The translations under genes were made by a program, and so were the position numbers. DNA of 64,000 bases from Sphingobacterium sp. GVS05A (lineage in GTDB: Bacteria > Bacteroidota > Bacteroidia > Sphingobacteriales > Sphingobacteriaceae). The notes under the pieces are model-generated. The model saw nothing but the letters and a program-made list of their open reading frames with translations, did no database searches and was not told where the DNA came from. Positions within the stretch are counted from its first letter, which is position 1, and every line of letters begins with the position of its first letter. Of this stretch, positions 1 to 8,616 are shown in pieces. The stretch is taken from NCBI RefSeq assembly GCF_019969845.1, contig NZ_JAHXYR010000010.1, forward strand, positions 124,001 to 188,000, in the 5' to 3' direction.

Positions 1-215
1 ATATTTTTAATGATCCCCACCTTAACCCCAGAAAACCAAACATTACTTCCTACTTTCAATCCTGCAACATCAGGAAATGAAGTTGCTATCTCGATGTTTC
101 TTGTAAATTTCTTTTGTTGACTGCCTAAAATAAAAATCCCGGCCAAAAGAATCAATACGCCTAAAAAAACAAAAATACCAACAATGATTGCTCTTTTATT
201 TTCTGCCTTACTCAT
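1..215 (-). CDS. mlaD: MlaD/MCE-domain lipid transport protein (N-terminal part only)
   Basis: Only about 71 codons are inside the window; the gene continues past base 1. The ATG at 215 is followed by a short basic stretch and one strong membrane segment (roughly residues 9-28, rich in Ile, Val, Phe and Leu). The start of an MCE/MlaD domain follows, with the pattern FPDVAGLKVGSNVWFSGVKV, typical of proteins that anchor in the inner membrane and form a periplasmic lipid-binding ring. It starts 5 bases after the MlaF-like ATPase gene, which follows the MlaE-like permease. The order E-F-D matches known Mla/Ttg2-type operons. By family knowledge it would carry phospholipids between inner and outer membranes. 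The direction of transport cannot be read from the sequence. Confidence 0.85.
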   Translation of the reverse strand, partial: MSKAENKRAIIVGIFVFLGVLILLAGIFILGSQQKKFTRNIEIATSFPDVAGLKVGSNVWFSGVKVGIIKN

Positions 216-220
216 GTATA

Positions 221-994
221 TTATAGAATAAAATTATAATTATAAAACGCTTTAACACGTGCGTCATCTGTATCAAAAATTTCCTCAAAAGACCCCTGCC
301 TTTCAAACTTGCCATCCAATAGCATTACAATACGATCACCGACTTCCTTCGCACAGGCCAAATCATGTGTAATAATAATTGACGATGTCTTATACCGCTC
401 CTGAACCTCATTGATCAATCCATTGATATCCAAACAAGTGATCGGATCGAGACCCGCTGTAGGTTCATCATACATCATGATCTCCGGCCTAAGTATCAAG
501 GTACGTGCGATACCAATCCGCTTACGTTGCCCCCCCGACAGTTCGGATGGCATTTGGTTGATGGCCTGAGATAAACCTACACCATCCAACACCTCCTCCA
601 CTGCATGATTAATCTCAGATCGTGTGAGATTTCGTTTATTTCTCACCAATGGAAACTCCAAATTCTCACGAACCGTCATACTATCATAGAGTGCACTATT
701 CTGGAAAGAAAAACCAATTTTTAATCGTAATTCACGCAACTCACGATCATTTAATGACGTGACAGATTCACCCAATACATCAATTGTTCCTTCATCAGGC
801 TTTAATAATCCCGATATCAACTTAATCAAAACTGATTTGCCCGTACCCGAACGTCCTAATACAACAAGATTTTCCTCTTTAAATAAATCTAGGTTAACCT
901 CCTTGAGTACATGGTTATCCCCAAAAGATTTACTTACATTTCTGATTTCAATGACTGATTGAGAATGATCTATATTTACTTTAGTCTTTTCCAT
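221..994 (-). CDS. mlaF: Mla-type ABC transporter ATP-binding protein
   Basis: 257 residues, the usual size for MlaF. Walker A GRSGTGKS lies at residues 47-54, the signature LSGGQ at 152-156, Walker B IMMYDEP at 172-178, the D-loop AGLDP just after it, and the switch histidine at about residue 210. It is the cytoplasmic ATPase that would power the MlaE-like permease. The gene lies 6 bases after mlaE and 5 bases before mlaD on the same strand, so the three are almost certainly co-transcribed. The ABC family is unmistakable. The lipid-transport assignment comes from the MlaE and MCE neighbours. Confidence 0.93.
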   Translation of the reverse strand: MEKTKVNIDHSQSVIEIRNVSKSFGDNHVLKEVNLDLFKEENLVVLGRSGTGKSVLIKLISGLLKPDEGTIDVLGESVTSLNDRELRELRLKIGFSFQNSALYDSMTVRENLEFPLVRNKRNLTRSEINHAVEEVLDGVGLSQAINQMPSELSGGQRKRIGIARTLILRPEIMMYDEPTAGLDPITCLDINGLINEVQERYKTSSIIITHDLACAKEVGDRIVMLLDGKFERQGSFEEIFDTDDARVKAFYNYNFIL

Positions 995-1000
995 ATACCG

Positions 1001-1759
1001 CTATCCAAAGAACGACAAAATCTGAACAATAATTATCTCCTCAATAAAGACAAGAAACATCGAAGCAACCACGGCCGCATTAGCGGCCTTACCTACTCCT
1101 TCTGTACCTTTCGAGGAAAAATAACCACAATAGCAACTTACAGCTCCAATAGTAAAGCCAAATATTACGGCACGTAATACCATAGCGCCTAAATCCTTGA
1201 AGGCAATTGTTTCAAATACCTGTGTAAAAAAGCTCAAAAAACTCAAGTCATCTTTACTCATCATACTCAGGTAACCACCTAAAAGGCCTATACCTGCCAC
1301 ATAAAAACATAGTACAGGAATACCAATAGTTGTAGCTAAAATTCTACTTACAATCAAATATTTATACGGATTAGTACCCGACACCTCCATTGCATCAATC
1401 TGTTCTGTCACATTCATGGAACTTAATTCAGCCCCTATCTGCGACCCCACTTTACCCGATGCAATCAAAGCAGTTACCAAGGGGGCTAAGGCACGAACAA
1501 TCGCAATTGAAATTAACGATGGCAACATGGAGGTTGCACCAAATTCTTCCAAGGAAGGACGAGATTGTTTCGTAAAAACAAAACCAACGATAAATCCGGT
1601 TAAGCTAATCAAAGGCAAAGATTTATAGCCTATTTCATAGCATTGGCGTATAATTTCTTTGAATTCATATGGTGGAGTTACTAATTCGCGCCAAAACCGT
1701 AATAAGAAACGATGAATGTTTGCGAATTCTAGAAAAAAAGTCTGAAGTTTTTTAGCCAT
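1001..1759 (-). CDS. mlaE: MlaE-family ABC transporter permease
   Basis: 252 residues with several hydrophobic segments (about residues 48-66, 80-105, 142-170 and 205-245) and the family signature EQIDAMEVSGTNPYKYL near residues 120-136. MlaE proteins form the inner-membrane core that takes phospholipid from or delivers it to the MCE ring. This is the first gene of the mlaE-mlaF-mlaD run. A 256-base region separates it from a divergent lipoprotein gene, so the operon promoter should lie there. I see no clean TAnnTTTG element in that region. Confidence 0.92.
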   Translation of the reverse strand: MAKKLQTFFLEFANIHRFLLRFWRELVTPPYEFKEIIRQCYEIGYKSLPLISLTGFIVGFVFTKQSRPSLEEFGATSMLPSLISIAIVRALAPLVTALIASGKVGSQIGAELSSMNVTEQIDAMEVSGTNPYKYLIVSRILATTIGIPVLCFYVAGIGLLGGYLSMMSKDDLSFLSFFTQVFETIAFKDLGAMVLRAVIFGFTIGAVSCYCGYFSSKGTEGVGKAANAAVVASMFLVFIEEIIIVQILSFFG

Positions 1760-2015
1760 TTAAAAATATGTCTATGTCAAATTAATGTGTCATAAAACAC
1801 CTCATATGCTCAACAAACACGTAACAATTCGAGCGGTAAAGGTAAATAAAAAATATGTATCTAAAATTGTCGTTTATGTAAAAAGATCATCAATTTGACT
1901 TTTATATAAAAAAAATCAGATTTATAGTGTACTGATTAAACCATTTAATACGTTATGCTGTCATAATAACAAAGACAATAGCATAGAGTTTTGTCTTACT
2001 TAAAATATTACGAAG

Positions 2016-3614
2016 ATGAAAAATTTAGGAAACATAAAATATTGGGTACTGGGGTTAATCGGTGTTGCTTCCTTTACAAGTTGCACAACTACGATGGCTC
2101 AAAGAGGAGGATATACAGGTTATAATAACTATAACAATTCTGGTGTTTCATTTCAGACCTTCTATGATGAACTTTCACCATATGGACAATGGGTGAATGA
2201 TCCAAACTATGGATATGTTTGGATTCCTGATGCCGGACCAGACTTCCAGCCTTATGCAACCAATGGTTATTGGTCCATGACAGATTATGGTAACACATGG
2301 GTCTCCAATTACGATTGGGGGTGGGCTCCTTTTCACTATGGCCGGTGGAACTACAATGATCGTTATGGTTGGGGATGGGTTCCAGATTACGAATGGGGAC
2401 CAGCATGGGTAAACTGGCGCCAGAGCAATGACTACTATGGTTGGGCTCCACTAGGCCCTGGCATGAGTATCAATGTGTCGGTTAATATACCAATGAACTT
2501 TTGGACCTTCGTTTCGGTCAATCATTTTATGAACCGAAACATGGATAGATATTATGTCAACCGTCGAAATTATAACAATATCTATAATAGAACCACAGTG
2601 ATCAACAATACAACGATCATCAATAATAACTATTATGTGGGCGGCCCGCGTAGATCTGACATCGAGCGTTATACAGGTAGAACTGTCAATGTAAACCGTA
2701 TTAACAATGTAGATAGACCAGGATCGGTGCGCAGTAGTAATAGCCGTACAAGGTCAAACGAAATCAATATGTATCGTCCAAGTGTAGACCGCAACACTCG
2801 TTCATCTGCACGTCCGACCAATGTTGTTGACGCTTCAACTCGAACACGTAGTAATAATAGTGAAATTTCGGACCGCAACAATCGTGTCATTTCCAACCGG
2901 GATAACATCAATACCAGATCTGGGAATCGTGAGTTATATATTGACAATAGCGGTAATGCTTCGGTAAGATCACGCAATGATGCGAATAATAATAGCGGAT
3001 CTACACGTAACTCTAGTAATACTAATGGACGCACAAGAGACAATAGCTCGAACAATAGAAATAATGTAGGTACAACACCTACTTCAGACAATTACGATTT
3101 TAGAACCCGATCCGGCAGAGAGTCGAATCCATCAAATACAAACAACCCTACTTCTACCAGTAGAACCAGACAAGGAAATGCTGTTGACAACAGCGGTGTT
3201 GTCAACAGCCGAAATTCGGACTATAATACACGAGTAAGAACAGGCACCAGCACTACAGGTGACGCGGGTTCATCCCGTAGTGGACAGCCAACAACAATGC
3301 CGCAACGAAATGGAAATTATGATGCTGGCAATACTAGAACACGCGCTAGTCAGCCTGTATCACAACCTAGTCAACCGGTGCAAAATAGAAGTTATGACAC
3401 TGGCAACAGCAGATCGCGCTCTAGTCAACCTACAGCACAACCTAGCCAACCGGTGCAAAATAGAAGCTATGAAAATACCCGAACACGGTCCTCAGCCCCT
3501 TCTGTTGAAAGATCGAGTTCCTCGAATACAAGAAGTTCTTCAAACTCAGGAACCAGGTCATCTGAAGGAGCTGGTCGCTCAGGCGGTGGCTCCGAAAGAT
3601 CAAGAACACGATAA
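2016..3614 (+). CDS. DUF6600-like lipoprotein with Arg/Ser/Asn-rich tail
   Basis: 532 residues. The N-terminus has a hydrophobic stretch ending in the lipobox-like FTSC (Cys23), so it is probably a lipoprotein. Residues about 45-150 form an aromatic-rich module with repeated YGxW, GWGWVP and WAP motifs (for example YGQW, DWGWAPFHYGRW, WGWVPDYEWGPAWV), as in DUF6600 proteins of Bacteroidota. From about residue 180 to the end the protein is low complexity: Asn-rich first, then Arg/Ser/Thr-rich, strongly basic and probably disordered. Two copies of a 25-residue unit (QPSQPVQNRSY core) lie near residues 445-490. A strong terminator follows the gene. The function is unknown. The basic tail could bind nucleic acid or acidic glycan, but that is inference. 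Confidence 0.8.
   Translation: MKNLGNIKYWVLGLIGVASFTSCTTTMAQRGGYTGYNNYNNSGVSFQTFYDELSPYGQWVNDPNYGYVWIPDAGPDFQPYATNGYWSMTDYGNTWVSNYDWGWAPFHYGRWNYNDRYGWGWVPDYEWGPAWVNWRQSNDYYGWAPLGPGMSINVSVNIPMNFWTFVSVNHFMNRNMDRYYVNRRNYNNIYNRTTVINNTTIINNNYYVGGPRRSDIERYTGRTVNVNRINNVDRPGSVRSSNSRTRSNEINMYRPSVDRNTRSSARPTNVVDASTRTRSNNSEISDRNNRVISNRDNINTRSGNRELYIDNSGNASVRSRNDANNNSGSTRNSSNTNGRTRDNSSNNRNNVGTTPTSDNYDFRTRSGRESNPSNTNNPTSTSRTRQGNAVDNSGVVNSRNSDYNTRVRTGTSTTGDAGSSRSGQPTTMPQRNGNYDAGNTRTRASQPVSQPSQPVQNRSYDTGNSRSRSSQPTAQPSQPVQNRSYENTRTRSSAPSVERSSSSNTRSSSNSGTRSSEGAGRSGGGSERSRTR
3347..3496 (+). repeat. 75-bp tandem repeat inside the DUF6600-like gene
   Basis: Two adjacent copies with a 75-base period, starting at 3347 and 3422. 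Each encodes 25 residues with the shared core QPSQPVQNRSY. The copies differ mostly at synonymous or conservative positions. A degenerate earlier copy is suggested by the QRNGNYDAGNTRTRAS stretch just before. Confidence 0.75.
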
Positions 3615-3638
3615 TAGGTCGAATTTATAAAGCAAAAA

Positions 3639-3671
3639 AGCGGGTCAGCACATCACTGACCCGCTTTTTTT
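3639..3671 (+). terminator. Rho-independent terminator after the DUF6600-like gene
   Basis: Perfect 10-bp stem AGCGGGTCAG (3639-3648) with CTGACCCGCT (3656-3665), a 7-base loop, then a run of seven T. It lies 25 bases after the stop codon. The rest of the gap to 3900 shows no gene. It has only a weak TAAATTTA element near 3863-3872, which might serve pncB. Confidence 0.9.
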
Positions 3672-3900
3672 GACCATCCCATTCTTGTTTATCTTCATTA
3701 GACCCACGGGAGTTCATCCCTCCCAGTAATTGATTTATTTCTCCCTTGTGCATAAATGGATTTCTTTGCTTCTTTAGTGGCTCAAACCACAGCTATCCTT
3801 ATTTCGGACATCATGAAAGTTTTATTTATGATGAACAATCCGCACATTTTCATGTTAATTAGTAAATTTACAGCTTCAAACAAAAATCAGATTAATAAAG

Positions 3901-5082
3901 ATGGCTTCATTCACCTCTATATTAGATAACGACTTTTACAAATTCACGATGCAGAATGCGGTAGTCAAGCTATTTCCAAAGGCAAAAGCACGCTATCACT
4001 TTATCAACCGGGGGCATCATAAGTTTCCAGAAGGATTTGACACTCTTTTAAAGGAAGCCGTAAACGAAATGGCAGACCTACGACTTACAAAAGCTGAAAA
4101 AGCTTTTTTTGCTAGAACTTGCCCCTACATTGATCCGACTTATTTTGATTTTTTACAAGGTTATCGCTATGATCCAGATGAAATAAAAATCACGCAGGAT
4201 GGCCCCGATCTCGAAGTTGTTATTGAAGGATACTGGTATCGAACGATTCTTTGGGAGGTACCGCTGATGTCGCTGATCTGTGAGCTTTTCTATGAATCGC
4301 AAGGTTTGGTTCGCGCATCAGATGAGGAGGTTATTGCAACGGCCAAGGATAAAATCGAAAAATATAAAAAACTGCATATCACCATTGCCGATTTTGGTAC
4401 CCGTAGACGCCACTCCTATGAAGTCCATGACTTGGTTGTCCGTACGTTAAAACAATACGGCGAAAAAACCTTTATCGGAACCAGTAATGTTCACCTGGCA
4501 ATGAAATATGAAACCAAACCGATCGGTACCCATGCACATGAATGGTTTATGTTTCATGCCGCTAAATATGGCTACAAGATGGCCAACCTCCTGGGATTGG
4601 AACACTGGTCGGATGTTTATCGGGGTGATCTTGGAATTGCGCTGTCTGACACCTATACGACAGAAGTTTTCTTTCAGCAATTTGATAAAAAGCTTACCAA
4701 ATTATTTGACGGAGTACGTCACGACAGTGGTGATCCGCTAGAGTTTACAGACAAGGTTATTATACACTACAAGAAAAACGGTATCGATCCATTGTCAAAG
4801 ACAATTATATTTTCCGATGGCCTTGATTATGAGAAGGTGGAAAGAATTGCAAGTTACTGCGAAGGTAAAATATTGCACTCCTTTGGTGTCGGGACCAATT
4901 TCACCAATGATGTAGGACTTAAGCCGATGAACATTGTCATCAAAATGACTGATGCCCTTCCAGAAGATGATCAATGGACCCCAGTCATCAAACTATCGGA
5001 TGAACCAATGAAACACACTGGCGACGAAGAGTCCATCTACATCGCAAAAAAAGTACTAATGATTAATAATGACAATGTATAG
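3901..5082 (+). CDS. pncB: Nicotinate phosphoribosyltransferase
   Basis: 393 residues, full length for the family. It converts nicotinate and PRPP to nicotinate mononucleotide with ATP hydrolysis, the first step of NAD salvage, in the cytoplasm. Visible marks are the N-terminal LDNDFYKFTMQNAV block, GTRRRHSYEVHD near residues 166-177, and GTHAHEW at 209-215, whose His213 lines up with the histidine phosphorylated during the reaction in enteric PncB. HDSGDP at 274-279 and the C-terminal FGVGTNFTND follow. The last 14 bases overlap the next gene, so the two are translationally coupled. Confidence 0.95.
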   Translation: MASFTSILDNDFYKFTMQNAVVKLFPKAKARYHFINRGHHKFPEGFDTLLKEAVNEMADLRLTKAEKAFFARTCPYIDPTYFDFLQGYRYDPDEIKITQDGPDLEVVIEGYWYRTILWEVPLMSLICELFYESQGLVRASDEEVIATAKDKIEKYKKLHITIADFGTRRRHSYEVHDLVVRTLKQYGEKTFIGTSNVHLAMKYETKPIGTHAHEWFMFHAAKYGYKMANLLGLEHWSDVYRGDLGIALSDTYTTEVFFQQFDKKLTKLFDGVRHDSGDPLEFTDKVIIHYKKNGIDPLSKTIIFSDGLDYEKVERIASYCEGKILHSFGVGTNFTNDVGLKPMNIVIKMTDALPEDDQWTPVIKLSDEPMKHTGDEESIYIAKKVLMINNDNV

Positions 5083-5776
5083 AGACGTATATGGTGAGGC
5101 CCTGGATGATTACTTTATCCATCAAGAAGAAAAATTTCCATTAGTCCTCCATACAAGCTATGGCGACCAAGACGAAATGCCTGTAGAAGTTTTCTTTAGG
5201 GATTCCGAAGATTTTCCAGAACTGGAGTTCATCGGATTATCGCTCTGTGATGGCCGGGTATTGGATGTGGGTGCTGGGGTAGGTAGCCACAGTTTATATT
5301 TACAAGAAAAGGGATTTGAGGTCGATGCCCTAGAAATATCGCAAACAGCTTGTCATATCATGCAACAACGTGGTGTACAATATATCATATGCCAAGATTT
5401 CTATGAATTCAGTGGACAAAAGTACGATACACTTTTGTTTCTGATGAATGGTGTTGGTATCGCTGGCGACATTGACGGTTTTAAAAAGCTGTTGCAGCAT
5501 AGTAAAGAGCTCCTGACCGATAGGGGGCAGCTTATTTTTGATTCATCCGATATCGGTTATCTCTACGAAGATTATAACATCAAAAAACCCAGCCATTATT
5601 TTGGGGAGATCCAATATCAATACGAATATAAAGGACAAAAAGGAAATCCTTTCAAATGGCTTTATCTAGACCAGGATAAGCTGATCAAAATAGCCCATGA
5701 ACTAGGCTGGGTTGTTCAGATTCTATATGAAGATGAACATGATCAATATCTAGTTCGTATGGAACCCAAAAAATAG
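5069..5776 (+). CDS. Class I SAM-dependent methyltransferase
   Basis: 235 residues. The SAM-binding motif I VLDVGAGVGSHS is at residues 64-75, an acidic residue ends the next strand (VDALEIS, about 84-90), and a motif like LLFLMNGVGIAG follows near 124-135. The substrate is not recognisable. Two ATGs are possible, at 5069 and 5075. The first is used here because its frame runs cleanly and overlaps the pncB stop by 14 bases. Coupling to pncB raises the possibility of a role linked to nicotinate or NAD metabolism, but this is inference from position only. Confidence 0.82.
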   Translation: MTMYRDVYGEALDDYFIHQEEKFPLVLHTSYGDQDEMPVEVFFRDSEDFPELEFIGLSLCDGRVLDVGAGVGSHSLYLQEKGFEVDALEISQTACHIMQQRGVQYIICQDFYEFSGQKYDTLLFLMNGVGIAGDIDGFKKLLQHSKELLTDRGQLIFDSSDIGYLYEDYNIKKPSHYFGEIQYQYEYKGQKGNPFKWLYLDQDKLIKIAHELGWVVQILYEDEHDQYLVRMEPKK

Positions 5777-5816
5777 CCACCCCATTTTAAGGCTTCACGT
5801 AGAACAGAAAACGCAC

Positions 5817-5857
5817 AAAAAAACCTTAAATACTGACTAAGTATTTAAGGTTTTTTT
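5817..5857. terminator. Bidirectional terminator between convergent genes
   Basis: Perfect 13-bp stem (5822-5834 with 5840-5852) and a 5-base loop. A run of seven A lies on the left and seven T on the right, so it works for both strands. It closes the pncB operon (plus strand) and the sigma/anti-sigma/DUF4097 cassette (minus strand). Confidence 0.9.
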
Positions 5858-5898
5858 GTCAATCAGGAAATTATCCGCCTATTTCAGGACTTCACATA

Positions 5899-6780
5899 CT
5901 ATTTTTGGGTTCTGATATAGATATCTCCCATGGAGGTTTTCAAGATCACATCCTGTCCGCCACCATTCATTTTCCCTTTCACAGTATTTGACATAATGTA
6001 AGAATTTTTAGGTTCTTCGACAGGCTTTTCAAACTGAAATTCATCTGCGGCATAGATATTACCCATGGAGGTCTTCATATCTACGTTAGCGCCGAATTTT
6101 ACAGGGAAGGCCACATCCACCGCGCCCATTGCCGCGATGAGCGAGATAGGCCCTTTGACTGGCTGTACAAATTTAGCGACCACATCGCCTTGGGCGACTT
6201 TCACATTGAGCGGTCCAGTGACATTGATTACCTTTACATCCCCCATTGTACTAGCGACCTCAACCTCAGCTCTAATATCTTTTATTTCAATACCACCACC
6301 ATTAAAGAGCCCACCACGACCACCTCTCACACTAATCGATAGATCAAAAGGAACCCGAACATGCACAGAATCCTCTAGTGGCATACCGATCATACTAATT
6401 TCCGTAACACCAGCGATATTTTGAATGTGCATTCCCATACCCGAATTATCGGACAGCCCAGAGCCATTGACCACACGCAGGCCTTTCGCCCGGTCATTCT
6501 CTTCCTGCTCCTCCACCTTAGCTGTAATCACAACATCTTTTCCATTATAGCCCTCGATAGAGACATTGTCAAATTTCAGCAAGAGCTTCTCACCTACATT
6601 AGGGACTTTAATTTCTTTCCAGACCCTCTTCTCACTGTCACCATAAGGCATTCTCATTGTCTTAGGAGGTTTAGGTGCCTTTGGCGGAACGGCGCGTTCA
6701 GCATTCTCCTTTATTTGGGCCTGCAATGCATTAGCAAAGAGCAGTACCATTCCCATAATCATTATTCTTATCTTTTTCAT
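5899..6780 (-). CDS. Exported DUF4097-like beta-helical protein
   Basis: 293 residues starting with a clear signal peptide (MKKIRIMIMGMVLLFANALQAQ). The rest is a series of short beta-repeats, including three turns with the pattern STMGDVKV / TSMGNIYA / TSMGDIYI, as in DUF4097 proteins thought to fold as a right-handed beta-helix. Met-, Gly- and Val-rich composition and the lack of catalytic motifs suggest a structural or surface role. It follows the HEAT-repeat anti-sigma candidate by 228 bases on the same strand. That fits a target or effector of the sigma cassette, though it may have its own promoter. The molecular function is unknown. Confidence 0.75.
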   Translation of the reverse strand: MKKIRIMIMGMVLLFANALQAQIKENAERAVPPKAPKPPKTMRMPYGDSEKRVWKEIKVPNVGEKLLLKFDNVSIEGYNGKDVVITAKVEEQEENDRAKGLRVVNGSGLSDNSGMGMHIQNIAGVTEISMIGMPLEDSVHVRVPFDLSISVRGGRGGLFNGGGIEIKDIRAEVEVASTMGDVKVINVTGPLNVKVAQGDVVAKFVQPVKGPISLIAAMGAVDVAFPVKFGANVDMKTSMGNIYAADEFQFEKPVEEPKNSYIMSNTVKGKMNGGGQDVILKTSMGDIYIRTQK

Positions 6781-6939
6781 CTGTATAATTTTTTTTTCAA
6801 TTGTAATGAGGCTATCAGATTTATTCTCCCTTGTGTGATTGATAAATCATAATGGTTTCATCTTCATAATTATTACTGTCTAGTCTATTTTTTCAATGGT
6901 ATTCATGAGCTCACAAGCTCCATTTGTTTTTATTAAGGT

Positions 6940-6992
6940 GATGAAGCCTGGAGGTTTATTCCATTAGCTTAGCACGTCTCTACAGCTTCATC
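6940..6992. other. Inverted repeat between anti-sigma candidate and DUF4097-like gene
   Basis: GATGAAGC (6940-6947) pairs perfectly with GCTTCATC (6985-6992) around a 37-base loop, inside the 228-base gap of a minus-strand gene pair. A smaller GAGC/GCTC hairpin lies at 6907-6920. There is no T-run, so this is more likely an mRNA structure than a terminator. Confidence 0.4.
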
Positions 6993-7008
6993 GTATATAT
7001 TATTTGTT

Positions 7009-7830
7009 CTATTGGTGCAACAGTACCGCATAAGCTTGTTCTTTCACAAATTTCAATGTAAAGGGATCCTCTACAATCGCGTTCAGCTTATCCTTAGTAC
7101 TATTTTTTATTTCCTGTTCATCTCTTTGTGCAATCATCTGCATCAGCTCAACCTGTAATGTAGGATCATTCTGTGCGACAAAAAAGTCCTGAACCTTTTG
7201 TTGCCTAACTTCTGGTGTCATTCCGTCCAGTAGGGTCTCAATCGCTGCCATACGTACATTACTGCTCTCATCCGAAACGGCTATTTTCTCTAATGCTTGT
7301 GTTGCATCCTCTTTCAGATTTCCTTGTTTTTGGAGTGCGAGTACGGCTGCTAATCGTGTACTTGCCCAAACAGAGTCCTGAAGCATTTGCATATAATCTT
7401 TTTCAAGCCCTTCTTTCTTATCTACAGTAACCTTTTGTGCCATCCTGTTAACTTCACGATGTATTTTTTGCGTACTTGTCATCGTCTGTATTGACCGTAT
7501 CGGTTCCTTCTGACCAGCTTCTACTGCTACCTCTTGTTGAGATGGGCGCAGGATGTCCACTGGCTCTTTTTGAACAGGGACAGATTTCAAATCTGCTACT
7601 CTGCCCATTTGATCATCCTTTTTCTCCTGATTGAAGATGACAAAAGCCGCAGATCCGACCAATAATATAGCTGCCGCAATACTTGCCCATCGCCACAAAG
7701 GTTTAATCTTCTTTTCCTGTACCGGAGGAACAACCTGTGGTCTGATTTTATTCCATAAATCCACTGACGGTTCTTTACGGTCAAATGCATCCCGATTGGC
7801 GTTCACAAAATCCTTCAAATTATCCCGCAT
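7009..7830 (-). CDS. Membrane protein with C-terminal HEAT repeats, probable anti-sigma factor
   Basis: 273 residues. A cytoplasmic N-terminal segment (1-46, with DLWNKIRPQV) precedes one membrane helix at about 47-66 (WASIAAAILLVGSAAFVIF). An extended linker and then HEAT-like alpha repeats follow at about 140-270, with repeats around AVLALQKQGN, MAAIETLLDG and the final segment. The start overlaps the end of the ECF sigma gene by 11 bases, the usual layout of an anti-sigma gene. By inference the N-terminus would hold the sigma factor and the HEAT part would sense something outside the membrane. It is not a zinc-finger or FecR anti-sigma; I see no such motif. Confidence 0.75.
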   Translation of the reverse strand: MRDNLKDFVNANRDAFDRKEPSVDLWNKIRPQVVPPVQEKKIKPLWRWASIAAAILLVGSAAFVIFNQEKKDDQMGRVADLKSVPVQKEPVDILRPSQQEVAVEAGQKEPIRSIQTMTSTQKIHREVNRMAQKVTVDKKEGLEKDYMQMLQDSVWASTRLAAVLALQKQGNLKEDATQALEKIAVSDESSNVRMAAIETLLDGMTPEVRQQKVQDFFVAQNDPTLQVELMQMIAQRDEQEIKNSTKDKLNAIVEDPFTLKFVKEQAYAVLLHQ

Positions 7831-8377
7831 AATTATACCTCTCCTTCAATTGTTCGTAAATTTTCTTTTTGGCGCGATGGTATTGACTCCGCACCGCTAC
7901 CGCTGTCATTCCCAAAGATTCGGCGACTTCATCGTGGCTCATATCTTCAAAAAGATACAGATTGATCACCATCTTGGGTATCCCGGTCAGCTGATCAATG
8001 ACTGATTCCAAATCAGTCAGCCGACATTCTCGCCATTCCTTTTCCAATAGTTCATCTTCGCCTTCATCTTGGATTTCCAGATCATCAATCGGCGTATAAT
8101 ACTGCTTATTTTTCCGTAAAAGAGAAATAGCCTTATTCACTCCCATCCGTCTCAACCAGGCTTCAACACTAAGTACCGCTTGCCACTTATCCGATTTTGA
8201 GAAAAACTCCACAAAAGTCTCCTGCAAAACATCCTCACTTTCCTCCTGATTTGACAAAATCCGATAGATCGAGTTAAAAATCTTCTTCGCATAACGATGA
8301 TAGAGCTGTGCAAAGCCCGACTCGTTACCTGATTGGCACATCGCTAATAAATCTTTATCGCTAAGTTGGTTTTGCAC
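7820..8377 (-). CDS. ECF RNA polymerase sigma factor (sigma-70 family)
   Basis: 185 residues with region 2 (GFAQLYHRYAKKIFNSIYRIL, then EDVLQETFVEFFSK) and region 4 (MVINLYLFEDMSHDEVAESLGM, then AVRSQYHRAKKKI). The best-supported start is a GTG at 8377, because the frame has a stop just upstream and no ATG before residue 13. It directs RNA polymerase to an alternative promoter set. It is translationally coupled to the HEAT-repeat membrane protein, which is its likely regulator. Confidence 0.92.
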   Translation of the reverse strand: MQNQLSDKDLLAMCQSGNESGFAQLYHRYAKKIFNSIYRILSNQEESEDVLQETFVEFFSKSDKWQAVLSVEAWLRRMGVNKAISLLRKNKQYYTPIDDLEIQDEGEDELLEKEWRECRLTDLESVIDQLTGIPKMVINLYLFEDMSHDEVAESLGMTAVAVRSQYHRAKKKIYEQLKERYNYAG

Positions 8378-8530
8378 GTTTACTATTTAATACACTTAAT
8401 TCCTATGTTTCTATTGTATAGTCGGATCGTTCTGGAAAATGTTGCAATTTAATTTTATTTTTTTTCTAAAATAAATAACATGCTATTTGTGAGCAGCAAT
8501 AAATCTATTTTTTTTAGGTTTTAAATCCAC

Positions 8531-8561
8531 AAAAAAACACCCATGGAAAATACCGTGGGTG
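8531..8561 (-). terminator. Terminator after the 8617-9099 lipoprotein gene
   Basis: A 9-bp stem (8538-8546 with 8553-8561, one G-U pair) is followed on the minus strand by seven T (A-run 8531-8537). The rest of the 8378-8616 gap is AT-rich and must hold the promoter of the ECF sigma gene. No clear element is visible there. Confidence 0.85.
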
Positions 8562-8616
8562 CTTGCATTAACAAAATATACTTAATGAAGTTTTGTACTC
8601 TTCAATAAGAGCGCTT

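Noticed and set aside
2089..3091. Two open frames of 120 and 140 codons on the strand opposite the DUF6600-like gene
   Set aside because: They mirror the biased codons of the Trp/Tyr- and Arg/Ser-rich protein. The Leu/Arg-rich translation is an artefact of low complexity.
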